Shown piece by piece: positions 44,292 through 55,833 of a stretch of DNA of 64,000 bases. Source of the DNA: Apiotrichum sp. Y4204 (Eukaryota; Basidiomycota; Tremellomycetes; Trichosporonales; Trichosporonaceae); the NCBI GenBank assembly GCA_025531455.1, contig JAMYHL010000005.1, positions 558,001-622,000 on the forward strand, given 5' to 3'. The notes beneath the pieces are model-generated. The model searched no databases. It had not been told where the DNA came from and was given only the letters and a program-made list of their open reading frames with translations. Position 1 is the first letter of the stretch. Each line of letters opens with the position of its first letter. Both the position numbers and the translations under genes were made by a program.

Positions 44292-45786
44292 AGCTAGAGC
44301 ATACGTGCTAGAGCATAGTCGAGCTATTTCACCGCATTGGTGCTAATCAACATACACCTCATCACCCTATAGTCATCCATTCCATCCGCATCGCGCGCGG
44401 CGCACTTGCATTATCCATTCTCCTCATATATTCTCGCCATTCACCCATTCTCCCGTATCCCTTGTTCACACTCATCACCATTCCATACCTGCGTACCAGA
44501 TTGCGTACATCAATAGATATCTACGCCATAATGCCGTCTGGGCTGCAGCCCCCGCGCCATTGTATTTCTTTTTTGTAGGTTGACAGGGTCATAATGCCAT
44601 TCATGGGCTATGATTGTAACAAGCAACCGAAGCAAGCGACACAGCCGAGATGAGTGTTGGGGAAGTGGGGAAGAGGTTGGACAGGCGCTGGCGCGTCCCT
44701 ACAGCTCATTCCAGCCTGTTTCCCGTCTCTGGGGCCCACGATCGTCGATCGTCATCAACGAAGCAATGCGGAGCCGAGAGTCGAGCCCGACGGCCACCGT
44801 GGGCGTGGCCAAAGAGGTACGAAATGAAGTGGGGGGTGGCGCGGGTGGCCAAGGCGCCAAGCCGCGGTGCGGATCCGTCGATCCGGTTGCGGGGCCCGTG
44901 GCACGTGGGTGGCAGTGTGGCAGCGCGCAGCTATGCAGCTACTGCCGCCAGCAGCCGCGACAGTGCGGCAGGTGGGCAGGACGACCGGGGGGGCGGGGAC
45001 ATGATGGGCTGGTAGCTAGTGGCAGCCTAGCTGGGTCTAACGGGTCTAGCTGGCCCTAGTGTGCATTCTGGGCTGCTAGCGGCGCCGGTGCCGCGGGTGG
45101 AAAGGATAGTGCATTGGACAGGGGGAATATTGGGTATGATGCAGCTGGACAGAATGGAAGGGAACTACAGGACAGGCCACGGCTGGATGCCACTCCGCAC
45201 AGCTTGCGTTCTCAAGTGGTGTGCATCGCAATGGGGCAGTGGCGGGACACTTTTCGTGCCTCCAGCATCGATATCATCCAGAGCTTTGGAGGCGCCAGGC
45301 GCAGCGGCAATGCAAGTGCGCCATATTGAGATATATTCTCAACTCCAATATGGCGCATCTACCGTCGTGGTGGCCGTGGTGGAGCGTTGAAAGTGGCGGT
45401 GGGTGTGTTTGATACGCGAATGATATGACGACAAGTGCGTGAGATATCGTGATATACAAATGGCCCCTGATAATGGAGATCCAAGGTAGCAGTTACCTTA
45501 CCATGCCTGTTGGTCTGCTGAGCCAACATCTCCAGTGCTGCCTCATGAAGCTCTGTCATGATGTTGCTGATGCTTTGTCTCGAAACAAATCCCTCATCTC
45601 GCGCGGGATTCGAACCTCGTACCGGAACCGACACTCAGCGTGACCTCCACTCTCCAGCCAGAGGAACAACAACACCCGCGTAACCCCTTTCGATCGTTTC
45701 GCCACCACCGAACCCAACCAAAGCACCCAAGGTCAACCCACCTCCCCTCACCCTCACTCTCTCCCATATCATCCCCACCACCCGAC
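44292..45786. other. Intergenic region with a hairpin
   Basis: This 1.5 kb lies between two plus-strand genes. It contains a perfect 12-bp inverted repeat at 45317-45357 and an isolated Pol III B-box-like sequence (GGTTCGAATCC, minus strand, 45606-45616). A pyrimidine-rich leader runs from about 45640 to the PROPPIN start. No protein gene is supported. Confidence 0.5.
45317..45357. repeat. Perfect 12-bp inverted repeat (hairpin)
   Basis: TGCGCCATATTG at 45317-45328 is the exact reverse complement of CAATATGGCGCA at 45346-45357. The 17-nt loop itself contains the near-palindrome GAGATATATTCTC. It lies in an intergenic region, about 1 kb past the VTT gene and 430 bp before the PROPPIN gene. 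Confidence 0.85.
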
Positions 45787-47488
45787 ATGCAGTTAGCGCG
45801 GTATCAAGTCTCGACGCAGCGCCCGCCGCCTATCTTGGGGATCACGTTTGCGCACGACGGGCGCGTCTTCGCGGTCGCGACGGAGAGCGGGTACGAGGTG
45901 TGGCGGACGTGGCCTCTGGGGCTGCTGCGACGACGATGTGAGTGGGACGACGACGAGACGACGAGGTTTGATTCTTTTTACTTTCGAATCTCAGGCTTGG
46001 ACTCTGGCTGGCGAGTATCTCAATACTAATGGCAGCACTCCCGGGCACCCTCGCGCGCGCGGTGCCGCTCCCGCACTCGCCGCTGCTCGTGCTGCAGGGC
46101 GGCGGCGCGAACCCGCTCTTCCCGCCAAACAAGGCCGTAGTGTACCATGATACGCGGGGCGCGGTTGCCGAGCTGGAGTTTGGGTGAGTGGGAGCCGGAG
46201 AGCAGGGGATAAGGAGAGAGAGAGAGAGAGAGTAGCTCCGGTACTGGAACTCGCACCGAGGTGTCAGCTCCTAACGGCAGGGAACGCATCCGGGGCATCG
46301 CGGTGCGCCACCGCACGATCGTGATTGTGCTCCTCCGCCGCGCGCTCGCATACGAGTATGGCGCAGGAATCGAGAAGGTCGGCGAGTGGGAGACGACCGA
46401 GAACGAGCATGGTGAGTGCGCAGCCGCAAGCTGCGGTACCGCATGTTGCCACCGGGATTCCACTGACGCCAGGCCTGTGCGCGCTGAGCACTGCGGAGGG
46501 GAGCTCGCTGCTCGCCCTTCCCGGCCGGCAGGCGGGACACGTGCAGCTCATCAACCTGCGTTCGTCCTCTGGCTCTCCCAACACGTTCCGTTCCCCGATC
46601 CTGCTGGCGCACACGCACCCCCTCTCAGCGCTCGCATGTTCCGCCTCGGGTTCGCATATCCTCACTGCATCGGAACGCGGCACGCTTCTCCGGGTATGGG
46701 ACACTGCGCGGGGCGCACAGGAATCCGAGCTGCGGCGCGGCGTCGACCGCGCCGAGATCTGGGGGCTGCTATTTGAAGACGCCGTGTTTCCCGCCGAGGG
46801 CCGCGACGCTCTCCGGCGCAAGGGCGGGCGCGTCGTCGCGTGGAGCGACAAGGGCACGGTCCATGTGTGGGAAACGGCCCGACCAAAGACCACCCCCGCG
46901 CTCGTGAAAGCGCTCAGTCTCCCAAACTACTTTTCCTCCTCTGCAAGTTTTGCGCAGTACTATCTCCCGAGGAAGAACCCGCACGCATTCTCAAACGCAA
47001 TCGGGGCGGCGGCCGACGCGGCCGGCCTGCCATCCATGAAGATGAGTGAGGACGGGGGAGACGGCGAGTGGGCGGAACGTTACGTCGTGTCGTGGATCGA
47101 AGTCGAGGTCGATGTGAATGCCGAGGAGAAGCCGATGGGATCACGCGAGGAGCGGCGGTCGGGCGACTCGACGCGCACCGCGACGCCGAGCCTGCGGTCC
47201 CAGACACCGACGAATCCGGGGCTGCACCGCCGCAGTTCGTCGGGGTCGGGAGCGGGGAGCGTGCGCGCCTCGGCCTCGGTCCGGATGCAGGGTACGCGTG
47301 CGCGGCGCGGAACTGGAACAGGACCATCAACCCCCACGTCCCCTGCTAAGCGGCGCGAGCGCCAGCTTGTCGTCATCACGTTTGCGGGCGACTGGTACCG
47401 TCTCCGCCTGCCGCCCGACGACGACGAGCGCAAGAAGTGCGAGCTGGTGGAGTATCGCCGCCTCGGCGTCGGCGGCGGCGGGTGGTAG
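45787..47488 (+). CDS. HSV2: PROPPIN beta-propeller (WIPI3/4, Hsv2 type)
   Basis: Seven-bladed WD40-like protein that binds PI3P and PI(3,5)P2 on autophagic or endosomal membranes. Exons 45787-45937, 46036-46183, 46281-46411 and 46473-47488 give 481 aa. The N-terminus ILGITFAHDGRVFAVATESG is the usual blade 1. The diagnostic lipid-binding motif appears as ELRRGVDRAEIW, with LRRG at about 230-233. The L form is typical of the WIPI3/WIPI4/Hsv2 branch, against FRRG in Atg18/Atg21. Its context LTASERGTLLRVWDT is conserved. Residues about 345-430 are a Ser/Thr-rich insertion before the last blade (VVITFAGDWYRLRLP), longer than in most relatives. All introns end with CTAAC/CTGAC/CTAAT plus GGCAG or GCCAG. 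It converges on UTP10 with 111 bp between stops. Confidence 0.88.
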
Positions 47489-47599
47489 ACTGATTTTCTT
47501 GTATGAGCATGTTGTAAGCATAGCCACGATGGTATGAGTGTGTGTGAGGCGTTGTTCGGTATGAATGCATGGATCAAGGTATTACAATGTACTCCTACT

Positions 47600-50500
47600 C
47601 TACTCGAGATACTCCTTGAGGCTGCCGGTGACGCCCTCGATGCGGGTGAGTACGCGACGGGCGAGCTGCTCAACCTCTGCATTCTCATCCTCGATGAGCT
47701 CGGCGAGGAACTCTGCAACCGTCTCGGGGACGAACTGGATGAGCTCGTCGGCGTGGCGCTCCCACATGGCGTCGAGGGCGCGAAGCGCGGCCATGCGCTC
47801 GCGCGGCTCCTCGGCGCGCGTGGCGAGGAGCACCGCGTTGTTGACCCTCTTGAGCGTCGTCTCCGAGGTGGTCGACACGGCCAGGGCGGCGATCGCCCCC
47901 GCGGGCGGCGAGGTCGGGGACGAGGAAAGGTCCGGGAAGACGGCAAGCTGCGCGATGAGGCGCGGGAGGAGCTTGAGGAGCAGCGCATCGGTCCAGTATG
48001 CGCTGTCGTCGACGTCCATGCTCTTGCCGAGCACGGCGAGCATGAGCGCCCAGAGGGCCGAGTCGTCGGCTTGGCCGGCGGCATAGGCATCCAGCGACTC
48101 GTCGACAAACGGCATGAGGGTCACCATGTGCGGTGTGATGAGGTGACGGAACTTGTCGAGCAGGCCGTCCATGACGCGGAGAAGGACCATCTGGCGTGCG
48201 CGGGCGTGCGCGCCGGCTTCGGGGAGATCGACCACCGCCCAGTCGTACAGGCGGCTGAAGAGGGGCTTGAAGCCGGCCTCCGAGAGCTTGGTGACGAGCT
48301 CGAGGAAGGAGGCAATGGACGACTTTTCGAGGGCGGCGAGCGTCTCCTCGGAGAGCGTGCTGCCGTGGCGCTGGTCGAACACGTCCAGGAAGAAGGCGAA
48401 CAGCGGCCGCGTGAGGGACGGGAGCACCTTGCGGTCGGCGTGGCGCAGCGCGTTGCGAAGGAGGGCGAAGAAGGCTTCGGTCGGCGCCTGCGCACCGCCC
48501 TTGAGCGTCTTCCACAGGTCCATGACCACGGGAATGAGGGTCTTGGTCGGGATGCGCTTTGCGATCGCGGCGAGGAGGTGGGCCGAGGCACCCTCGTCCG
48601 CGGCGCGGTGTGCGGCTGCGGCACCGAGGAGCGCGACGAGCTGCTTGGAGTTGACGAACGTCGGCACCGTGTCGACCAACGCGGCGATCGTGTCGAAGGC
48701 AGTGTGCGCGACCTCGGGAGTGGGCGGTGCACGAGAGAGCGCAAGGCACACGTCGAGGATGCTCTGGATGTACGGGATGCAGCGCGGGCCGAGGCGGCGA
48801 ACCAGTGCAGCGAGGAGGGGAAGCACCGACGTGTTACCCTTGGCGGCATTGACGACGGTGGGGACGATGCCCGCCAGGGTGGCGATCTCCGCCGGGATGG
48901 CGGTGGACACGACGCGGTCCAGTGCTGTGAGTGCGTACGGCGCCTTGGGGGTCTCGCAGAGCGCGGCGGCACGCTTGATGATAATCCCCATTGAGGCCTT
49001 TCCGCGAAGCTCGGGCTTGATGAGCGGCAGGCGGGCGGAGAAGAGCTCCAGGGTACGTGTGACATCGTCGCCGTCGCGCTCGAGCACAGTTGCCGTGATC
49101 TGGAGGAACGAGTCCACCGAGAGGAGCTGCATGGTCGTAGCCAATACCGCCTCTGCGTTCTCGTCCACACTCTCCACCAGCTCGGACACGACCTGCAGCA
49201 CAACCGCTTGCGGGCACACCTTGCCCTGGAGGCCCTTGGCGAGTGCCGCGGCAAACTGGAAGAGCACAGCAGGATTGGGGTCGTCGAGGAAGGACTCTTC
49301 CGAGTCCCGCTTCGCCTCGAGGACAGTCTCGAGCAGCGTCTCGGAGCGCACAGCGGCGGGGAACGCGCCAGCCAGGCTGAGTGCCAGGTCCGACTTCTTC
49401 TTGTCCGCCAGGAGCAAGCACACGGGCGGGAGGAACTCTGTACCGAGCGACTTGACGAGGTGGACAAAGAAGGGCAGGGTGCGGTGCTTCGGCAGGCGGC
49501 CAGACATGTCCGTGAAGATGGCGAGGAACGTCTTGGCCTCGTTGTAGAGCTCGAGCTTGGTATCCGCCTTCTCCTTGAGCGATGTCGCCATGACAGGCAC
49601 AATGCTTTCCACCGTCTTCTCCACGACACCAAAGCTGAATGCGTCGTCGCGCTGGAGGTCCGACGAGCCCATAAAGGTGAAGATGGGCATGATGTTGTGA
49701 AGCACGGCGTCGGGGATAAGGCGAGCAAGCTCGGATGCAACGAGCAGCGCGCGCTGCGAGGTGCGCGGGTTGGAGCTGGCGCGGATAACCTTGATGATGA
49801 CCTCGAGACCGATGTGGGCGCGCAGGATCGCGTCGGCGCTCGTGATCTGTTCGATCTGCAAAAGAATACCGCGGAGCGTCTCCTGCTCGAGGTAGTCCAC
49901 ACCCTCCTTGATCGCCTGGCGCTTGGTGAGGACAGCCGACAGTACGCTCATAAGCGAGGCGACAAGGTTGGCGTCTCCGCGCATCTTCTTCCAGTCGCGC
50001 GACTCGACAAAGACAGTAATGTCCGCAACGGCGGCCTCGGTCTTGTCCTCGTCATCCGTCTTCGCCTTCTTGCGCTGCACGGGCGAGTCGAGAGGCGCAA
50101 TGAGTGTAGAGATGACAGAGATGCACTCGGTGGTGGAAAGGACCAGCTTGGCAAGCGTCTCCTTGGACGCAAGCTTGTCGTTGATAGACAGGCCGTGAAG
50201 CGACTGGATGAGCGCGACGATGTAGTCAGCCTTCTGCACAGGCTTGAGCGCCGGGAAGAGCGACTCCATCCGCTGGAGAGAGATGGTGCGCTGCTCTGAC
50301 GGAGTCTCGACGACCTTGAGGAGGAATGCCCAGGCGTCCGAGTCCGCCTCAGTGATTGCCTGGGCGTGCTTATGAGCAAAGGCATCGAACAGGAGGTCGA
50401 GGTACTCGGCCTTGTCGGCAAGCGGAAGAGTCGCCAGCCACTCGGTCTCCTCGAGTAGCGGGAGAGCACCGTATACGCGGGACACATTGGTGGTGCGGTC

Positions 50501-53301
50501 AAGCGAGGAGAGAAGCGAGCGGCGGGCAGACAACTGGCGCCACGCAAGAACATGCGACATGAGCCAGTCAACCACGTCGCGCCTGTACGCGTCCTTCTTC
50601 TTCGCATCGAGAGCCTTGGCGTGGATCAGTGCAAGGCGGCCGGCATCGACGACCATGTCGTCGAGCTCCTCCTTGATGGTGTTGAGGTACTTGCCGAGGT
50701 CTGACGGTTTGAGGAGCTGGGCGAGGTCGGAGCGCGAACCGTAGATGTTCTCCAGCGCGTAGATATCAGCCGACGCGGAAGCGGGAGTGATAGTCTTAAG
50801 AAGGGCGGCCGCGGCGGCGCGGACATGGCGAGCCGGGTCCTGGAGCGCGATCAGAGTCGCGGGGAGAAGGAGCTGGAAGTCGGTGGGTTTGTTGGCGTAC
50901 GCCTTGATGAACGCTGCGGCGTGGCGGAGAGCGGCGACGCGGAGCGCCGAGTCGACAGGCGAAGTCCACACGGACGCGAGGAAGACGAGCGAGTTCTCGC
51001 CCAGCTGGCCGAAAACCGCCTGGAGAAGGTGCTTCGAAACCTTGTCCGCGAGGTTGGCGCTGTTGGCCCAGCGGTAGAGCGAGTGTGCGATGGTGGGTGT
51101 CTCGCCCAGGTAGGCAGTCGACGACTGGATGCTCGCCGCAGCAGCGAGAAGCGAGAGGTAGGCGCGCTGCTGCGTCTTGCCGTTCCCGGGCTTGGAAGTG
51201 ACGGTCTTCAGGAGGCCCTCGGAGAGCGGCGCCTCGACCTCAGACACGTCCTTCAGCGGCTTGCCGGCGAGGTAAGCCTCCAGGGTGTCAAGCGAGCGAG
51301 CCGCGACGGTCGACTGGAACTCGCCAGAAGTCGAGACGACCTGGCCGAGAAGAAGGGTAGCGGCCAGGCGCGTGGTGGGGATGCCCGCGGCGATGTTCCG
51401 GATGAGGACATCGACCTTGGCGGCAACGTCGGCACTGGCGGTAATCGCGGTCGCGACGGCGGCGAGCATCGCGGCGTTAAACTTGACAGCATCGGCGTCG
51501 TACTTGACCTTCTCGAGGAGCTTGGACGCCTTGGACGCGAGAGCCCACTGCTCGGAGCCGAAGGCACGACGCTCCTGCGTTGCGAGGAGGTTCGGCAGTA
51601 GCAGCTTCTCAAAGACGGACAGGTCGGTGATGTATTTGGCAATAAAGCCGAGGTGGAAGGTGAGAGCAGCAGGGCTCGGCTTGGTGGCAATGAAGGCAGG
51701 CGTGACAGCCTCGATGTACTCCTTGTCCGTCACGAGAGCGGCAAGAAGCTCGGGCTCGGCATACAGAGCAGACAGCACGGGCTCCTCAATGTCGCGGAGA
51801 CGAGCCATGATGGCGAGCTGGGCGGAGCGGACCGTCTCGTCCTGGAGGAGTTCACGGACGTTGTCCTTCGTGACACCAGCGCCCTGAGCGACGGCGTACA
51901 TCTCCTTGACACCCGACACACGCGACGCGACGTCCGCAGAGTGCACGTCCACGAAAGCCGACTCGGCAGACGTCCACTGGATGAGAGCGGGGTCGGCCGC
52001 CGAGTCGACAACAGCATTGTCAACGAGGAGCGGGTGGCGCTGGCGAAGGGTGCCAAGAAGGGTTCGGGCAGTCTCTTGTCCGCCGGACGGGGTTTGGAGG
52101 AGCTTCTCCGCGAGAAGGGTAATGATGGACGCAGGGAGGTCGGCGTCAACAAGGGTAGTCAGAGTCTGTTCCGAGATCTTGACGTTCTCGATAAGGGCCG
52201 AGACAACAGCGGCGATAGCGTTGTCAAAGCCGTACTTCTGCATGGCGGCAACAAGGAGCTCGCCCAGCTGGGGAATCTTCGCGAGGCGGGCGGGCGCATC
52301 CTGGCCGAGCCCCTCCCATCCCTTGCGCGGGTCGAGGAGGACGAGGAGGGTAAGGACGCGCTGGGAGGGGTTCGCACCAGTTCCGGGGGTGAGGAGCGAC
52401 TCAACGACAGCAGCGAAGGGTGCATCGGCCAGACGGACACAGCGAGCGAGAAGCACCAGCGGGGGGTACACTGCTGCGTTGACCTCTGGGCCGGCACCGC
52501 GGCGCGAGAGGATGGTGACAAAGGCCTCGACGAGGATCTTCACCACACCCTCCGGGACGCGGCCGGAAGCCTTGGAGCGCTCAAGAAGGTCAACGAGGGT
52601 GGCGCTCCAGAAAGCCAGGAGCGCGCGGTGCACGACATCCTCGTCGAGTGCCTTCTTCACCGAGGTCGCGAGGTCGGTGAGCAGACGGAGCGAGGGGTCA
52701 CGCGCAGACGACACGGCCGAGACAATGTACTCGCGGGGAACGGCCTGCGCCTTCTTTGTCAATGCGGCAAAAGGGGCGTGATAAGCCGACGTGGTCGGAA
52801 GAGTGAGGATCGCGAGTATACGCGCAAAGTTGCTCGAGTCGTGGTACGGGAGGAAGACTTGGAGAAGGACCTCGGCGTTCATCTCGTGCACCCTGTTGTC
52901 AGACATCAACTAACAATGTCCACATACCTGAACCTCCGCACCAGCCATTCGATGCACTTTCCGCCCGCCATGATACCGATCCACTTGCCGAGCCTGCGGA
53001 GACACCGCTCGAGGGTCTTGTCAAGCACCTCGTTCTCCTCGGGGGAGAGCATCATCCGGTCGTTGCGCTTCGCCGCCTCTGAGAACAGCTCCTCCTCAAA
53101 CTCCTCCATTCCCTCGTCGAGCTGCACGAGCTCGTCGAAGCCCGACTGGCCGAGCGCGTGCACCGCGTCCAGGTCGTGTGTCTCGGCGACCTTGGCGGGA
53201 AAAAGGTACGATTTGCTCGACGGCTGGCCATACTTGCTCGTCAAGCGGCCGGCGTCGAGCGACGCAATGTTCTGCAGCTGCGCTGCGAGAGAGGTCGACA
53301 T
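47600..53301 (-). CDS. UTP10: UTP10, HEAT-repeat SSU processome protein
   Basis: Very large U3 snoRNP / t-UTP subcomplex component (HEATR1 in animals), required for rDNA transcription and 18S rRNA processing in the nucleolus. Exon 1 (53301-52928) encodes [20 protein letters not shown], the conserved start of the family. A 35-nt intron (GTATGT ... CTGACAACAG) then leads to one exon of 5293 nt (52892-47600). The total of 1888 aa is a typical length for fungal Utp10. Nearly the whole protein is helical HEAT-like repeat with few gaps. Early motifs [19 protein letters not shown] and [18 protein letters not shown], and the C-terminal BP28-type end finishing [10 protein letters not shown], fit the family. 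It starts 264 bp from divergent PKR1. The large open frames on the opposite strand are by-products of its codon bias. Confidence 0.96.
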
Positions 53302-53565
53302 GTCGACTTTTGGGGGTATAGGTGTGGGTTATGGAAGCAAGTTGAAAGCGCAGAGATTTGGATCTCGAAGGCGATGGATGCCATCCAGGCCGGTGTCCAA
53401 GAAATCGAGCACTTCACAACTTTTACGCTCGCGTGGAGCGGACATCTTTCTCATCTCCGTGGATCCGCCAGGCCCAGGTGCTGGAATGTTGGCGAGATGG
53501 TGACAGCCCGTGTCCACGAAAGCAACCACGATCGCCACCAGCATCGTGCATTGTGCATAACCATC
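53302..53565. promoter_or_regulatory. Divergent UTP10 / PKR1 promoter
   Basis: A 264-bp head-to-head interval. GGGGGTATAGGTG at 53310-53322 is the only TATA-like stretch. No known ribosome-biogenesis element (PAC or RRPE) is present in intact form. Confidence 0.5.
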
Positions 53566-54061
53566 ATGGCAACCACGAACTCGACGTCGTCAACATTAGA
53601 GCCGGAAAAGCGCGTCGATGAGGTGGGGGCTGTGGGAGGCACCTCGGAGGAGGAGGTGCCAGCCCAGGCCGAAAACCCTGGGTTTGTCGGGCTGCTCGTC
53701 AAGAGTGTGTTCGAGGTGAGTCCTGAGATCAACGACCGCACAACCGAGTCGCTGACATTCAGCCCGGAGCCAACTCGGCGGTAGTGCTCGCGATGAACCT
53801 CTCATTCTTCTTCCTCCTCCTCACGCTCTTCGGCCTCGCATTCCTCACCAACTGGAACAAGCACGTCCTTATCCTCATGGGAGTCAACCTTGGCCTCTGG
53901 ATGATGATGCTATGGTGCGCTATTCCGGTCTGGCCATTGCTGATCCCAGGTTCGTCATGGAGCTCACAAAGGTGCAAAAGAACCCAGAGAATATGCCGCT
54001 GGCAGACCCCCTGCTCGCGGACACGCCGGCAGAGACGACAGAGACTCGCAAGGACAGGTAG
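53566..54061 (+). CDS. PKR1: PKR1, ER V-ATPase assembly factor
   Basis: Small ER membrane protein that helps assemble the Vo sector of the vacuolar ATPase. Exons 53566-53715, 53763-53914 and 53950-54061 give 137 aa. After an acidic, Ser-rich N-terminus, the conserved core starts at GLLVKSVFEPGANSAVVLAM. Two membrane helices follow: NLSFFFLLLTLFGLAFLT and HVLILMGVNLGLWMMMLWFV. The SVxEPGxN motif, the length and the two-helix layout match yeast Pkr1. The tail ends KNPENMPLADPLLAD and a charged stretch. The second intron is only 35 nt. Its stop is 36 bp from the LIN1 stop on the other strand, so the two 3' UTRs must overlap. Confidence 0.87.
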
Positions 54062-54097
54062 ATAATAGATGCTGCATGCTATGACGATACCCTCCTG

Positions 54098-55404
54098 CTA
54101 TGCCCCCAACACTTCCTTCCAAGCGCTCCACGGCTGCTCCTCGTTGGCGTTGAAGAGCCTGATCTCGACATTCTCGCACTCTCGCCCGAAGAAGCCAGTC
54201 GCCTTCCACGCATTGAGCTGCTGAGCAGAAAACGGGCCTGGGGTCAGATATGATGACCATACCCACTCACCAAACACTTCGCGCTCAACAGGGCGCTGTG
54301 CCTCAGGGAGAGAACGCATGTACGCGAGAGAGAAGCGGTACTGGAACTGGCGCGTATCCGGTGGCGGGCGCGGTGCTGCTGGTGCCTCTGGCTGTGGGAG
54401 CATGCGCTGGATGGACTCGCGGGACAGAGAATAAACGTCCAGCTGGCCGATGGCAGTAAGGTCGGACACGATGGCCGAAAGCCTCGCAAACGGGGTGGCA
54501 GCGGCGTCACTGCAATGTCAGCTTAAACCCAGTGAAAGAGTGCTCACCCTGCCTTCCGCTCCTTTTGCCGTTCAGCCCACGACTTCTTCTTCCCGGCGTC
54601 CATCTTCTTCTCGTCCTTTCCGAGCCGCTGCAGGGCCTCGAGCACAGTCTCTCCGCGCTCCATGAGCTCTATAGCTTCGCGCATGAGTCCTTGCTCGCGC
54701 TCCTCGGACCCGACCCCCGAAACCTCCTCCTCACGCTGCTCGCGCTCCTTCTCCAGCCGCTCGCGTTCGCGGTGTGCTCGCCGCGCCTTCTTGATAGCGT
54801 CCTTGTCCACCTCCCCGAGCCACGTGTCGTGGATGTCGTGCGGATCCGCCGAGTTCTCGACATATGCCTCCCCGTCCGCCGTGAACCGTCCAGTCTCCAT
54901 CTCGTTCTTCATGTTGAACGGCGTGAGCTCGCCCATGTCGCCATCGAGCCCCTCGCCCTTCGGTTTTCCCTCGTCCTCACTATCGGAGTCCTCTTCCTCG
55001 GAGCGCTTTGAAAACTCCTGTCCCTTGATGTCGTCAAGGTCCATAAACTCCTTCTTCTTCTCCTTCTCCTTCCCCTTGCCCTTGTCGTCCTTCTCGTCCT
55101 CAGCTTCGTCGGCGAACATGTCCATCTCGTCGTCTTCCTCGTCATCCTTCGCCCCGGGCCGGCGCGAGGGAACGACACCCTCCTCGTCATCAGAGGAATC
55201 AGAGCCGTACCCCTCCGTGTCCTTTACCGCGCGCTTCTCGCGTTTCTTTGCCCCGCGGCTCGTCTCGGTAATGTCGGCATCGAGAAACTGGTCCTTGGCT
55301 TCCTGTGCGCCGTTCGAGCCCGCTCGCGTCGTCGGTGGTGGTGACGCAAAGCGCGTACGCTTCGGTGCCGCGGAGGTGTCGCCTCCGGTGCGCTTGACGG
55401 GCAT
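54098..55404 (-). CDS. LIN1: LIN1/CD2BP2-like U5 snRNP GYF-domain protein
   Basis: Homologue of yeast Lin1/Snu40 and human CD2BP2 (U5-52K), which bind Prp8 and tri-snRNP proteins and leave before spliceosome activation. Exons 55404-54548, 54509-54271 and 54237-54098 give 411 aa. The acidic N-terminal half includes GYGSDSSDDEEGVVPSRRPG. TPFNMKNEMETGRFTADG and ENSADPHDIHDTWLGEVD follow, which are the best conserved parts of this family. The C-terminal GYF domain is recognisable but weak: FQYRFS stands where WxYxW normally is, and the core reads GPFSAQQLNAWKATGFFG across a 33-nt intron. The ATG at 55404 was chosen because MPVKRTGGDTSAAPKRTRF is family-like; an in-frame ATG 63 nt upstream is less likely. 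Confidence 0.88.
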
Positions 55405-55833
55405 GTTGTGAGTGCTAAGTGGTTGTGTGGAGTTTGATGCAAACGTTGACCTTGTGTGGTGCTGCATTGTTTTGACTTCTGTGGTGGTGTTGACGCGGAG
55501 GCAAATTGATCTCGCCGCCGCCGATCGTGATCAGCCAGACTGCTACAGCGTGAAGGTGCCCATGCCATCGCCGTCGCCCACTGAACCGCATTACAATACA
55601 ATATGCATATCCTCGTCAATCTAATGTCTACAGCTGCACTCCCCGCGGGTAGCGCTGGTGAACGCCGAGCTGGGATGTTAGTAAACTGTGGTATGGATCG
55701 TGTGGGCGGAGGTGGCACTCGGGCGAGGCAGAGAGCATGGTTGCTGACGGACGACGGCATCTGCGGTCCGACCATCATCGCCTGTACTCCGCTCTGTCGC
55801 CTGCCCGCTCTCATCCCTCCAGTTGATTTTTCC
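55405..55833. other. Intergenic: LIN1 promoter
   Basis: These 429 bp lie between the LIN1 start and the stop of the V-ATPase f-subunit gene, both minus strand. No gene or repeat was seen. Confidence 0.5.

Noticed and set aside
45594..45680. A second tRNA gene on the minus strand
   Set aside because: Only the B box is good. The T stem has three mismatches and no matching 7-bp acceptor or anticodon arm was found.
51653..53503. 616-aa open frame on the plus strand opposite UTP10
   Set aside because: It lies wholly or mostly antisense to the well-identified UTP10 exons, crosses its intron and start, and has no recognisable domain. It follows from GC-biased codons on the other strand.
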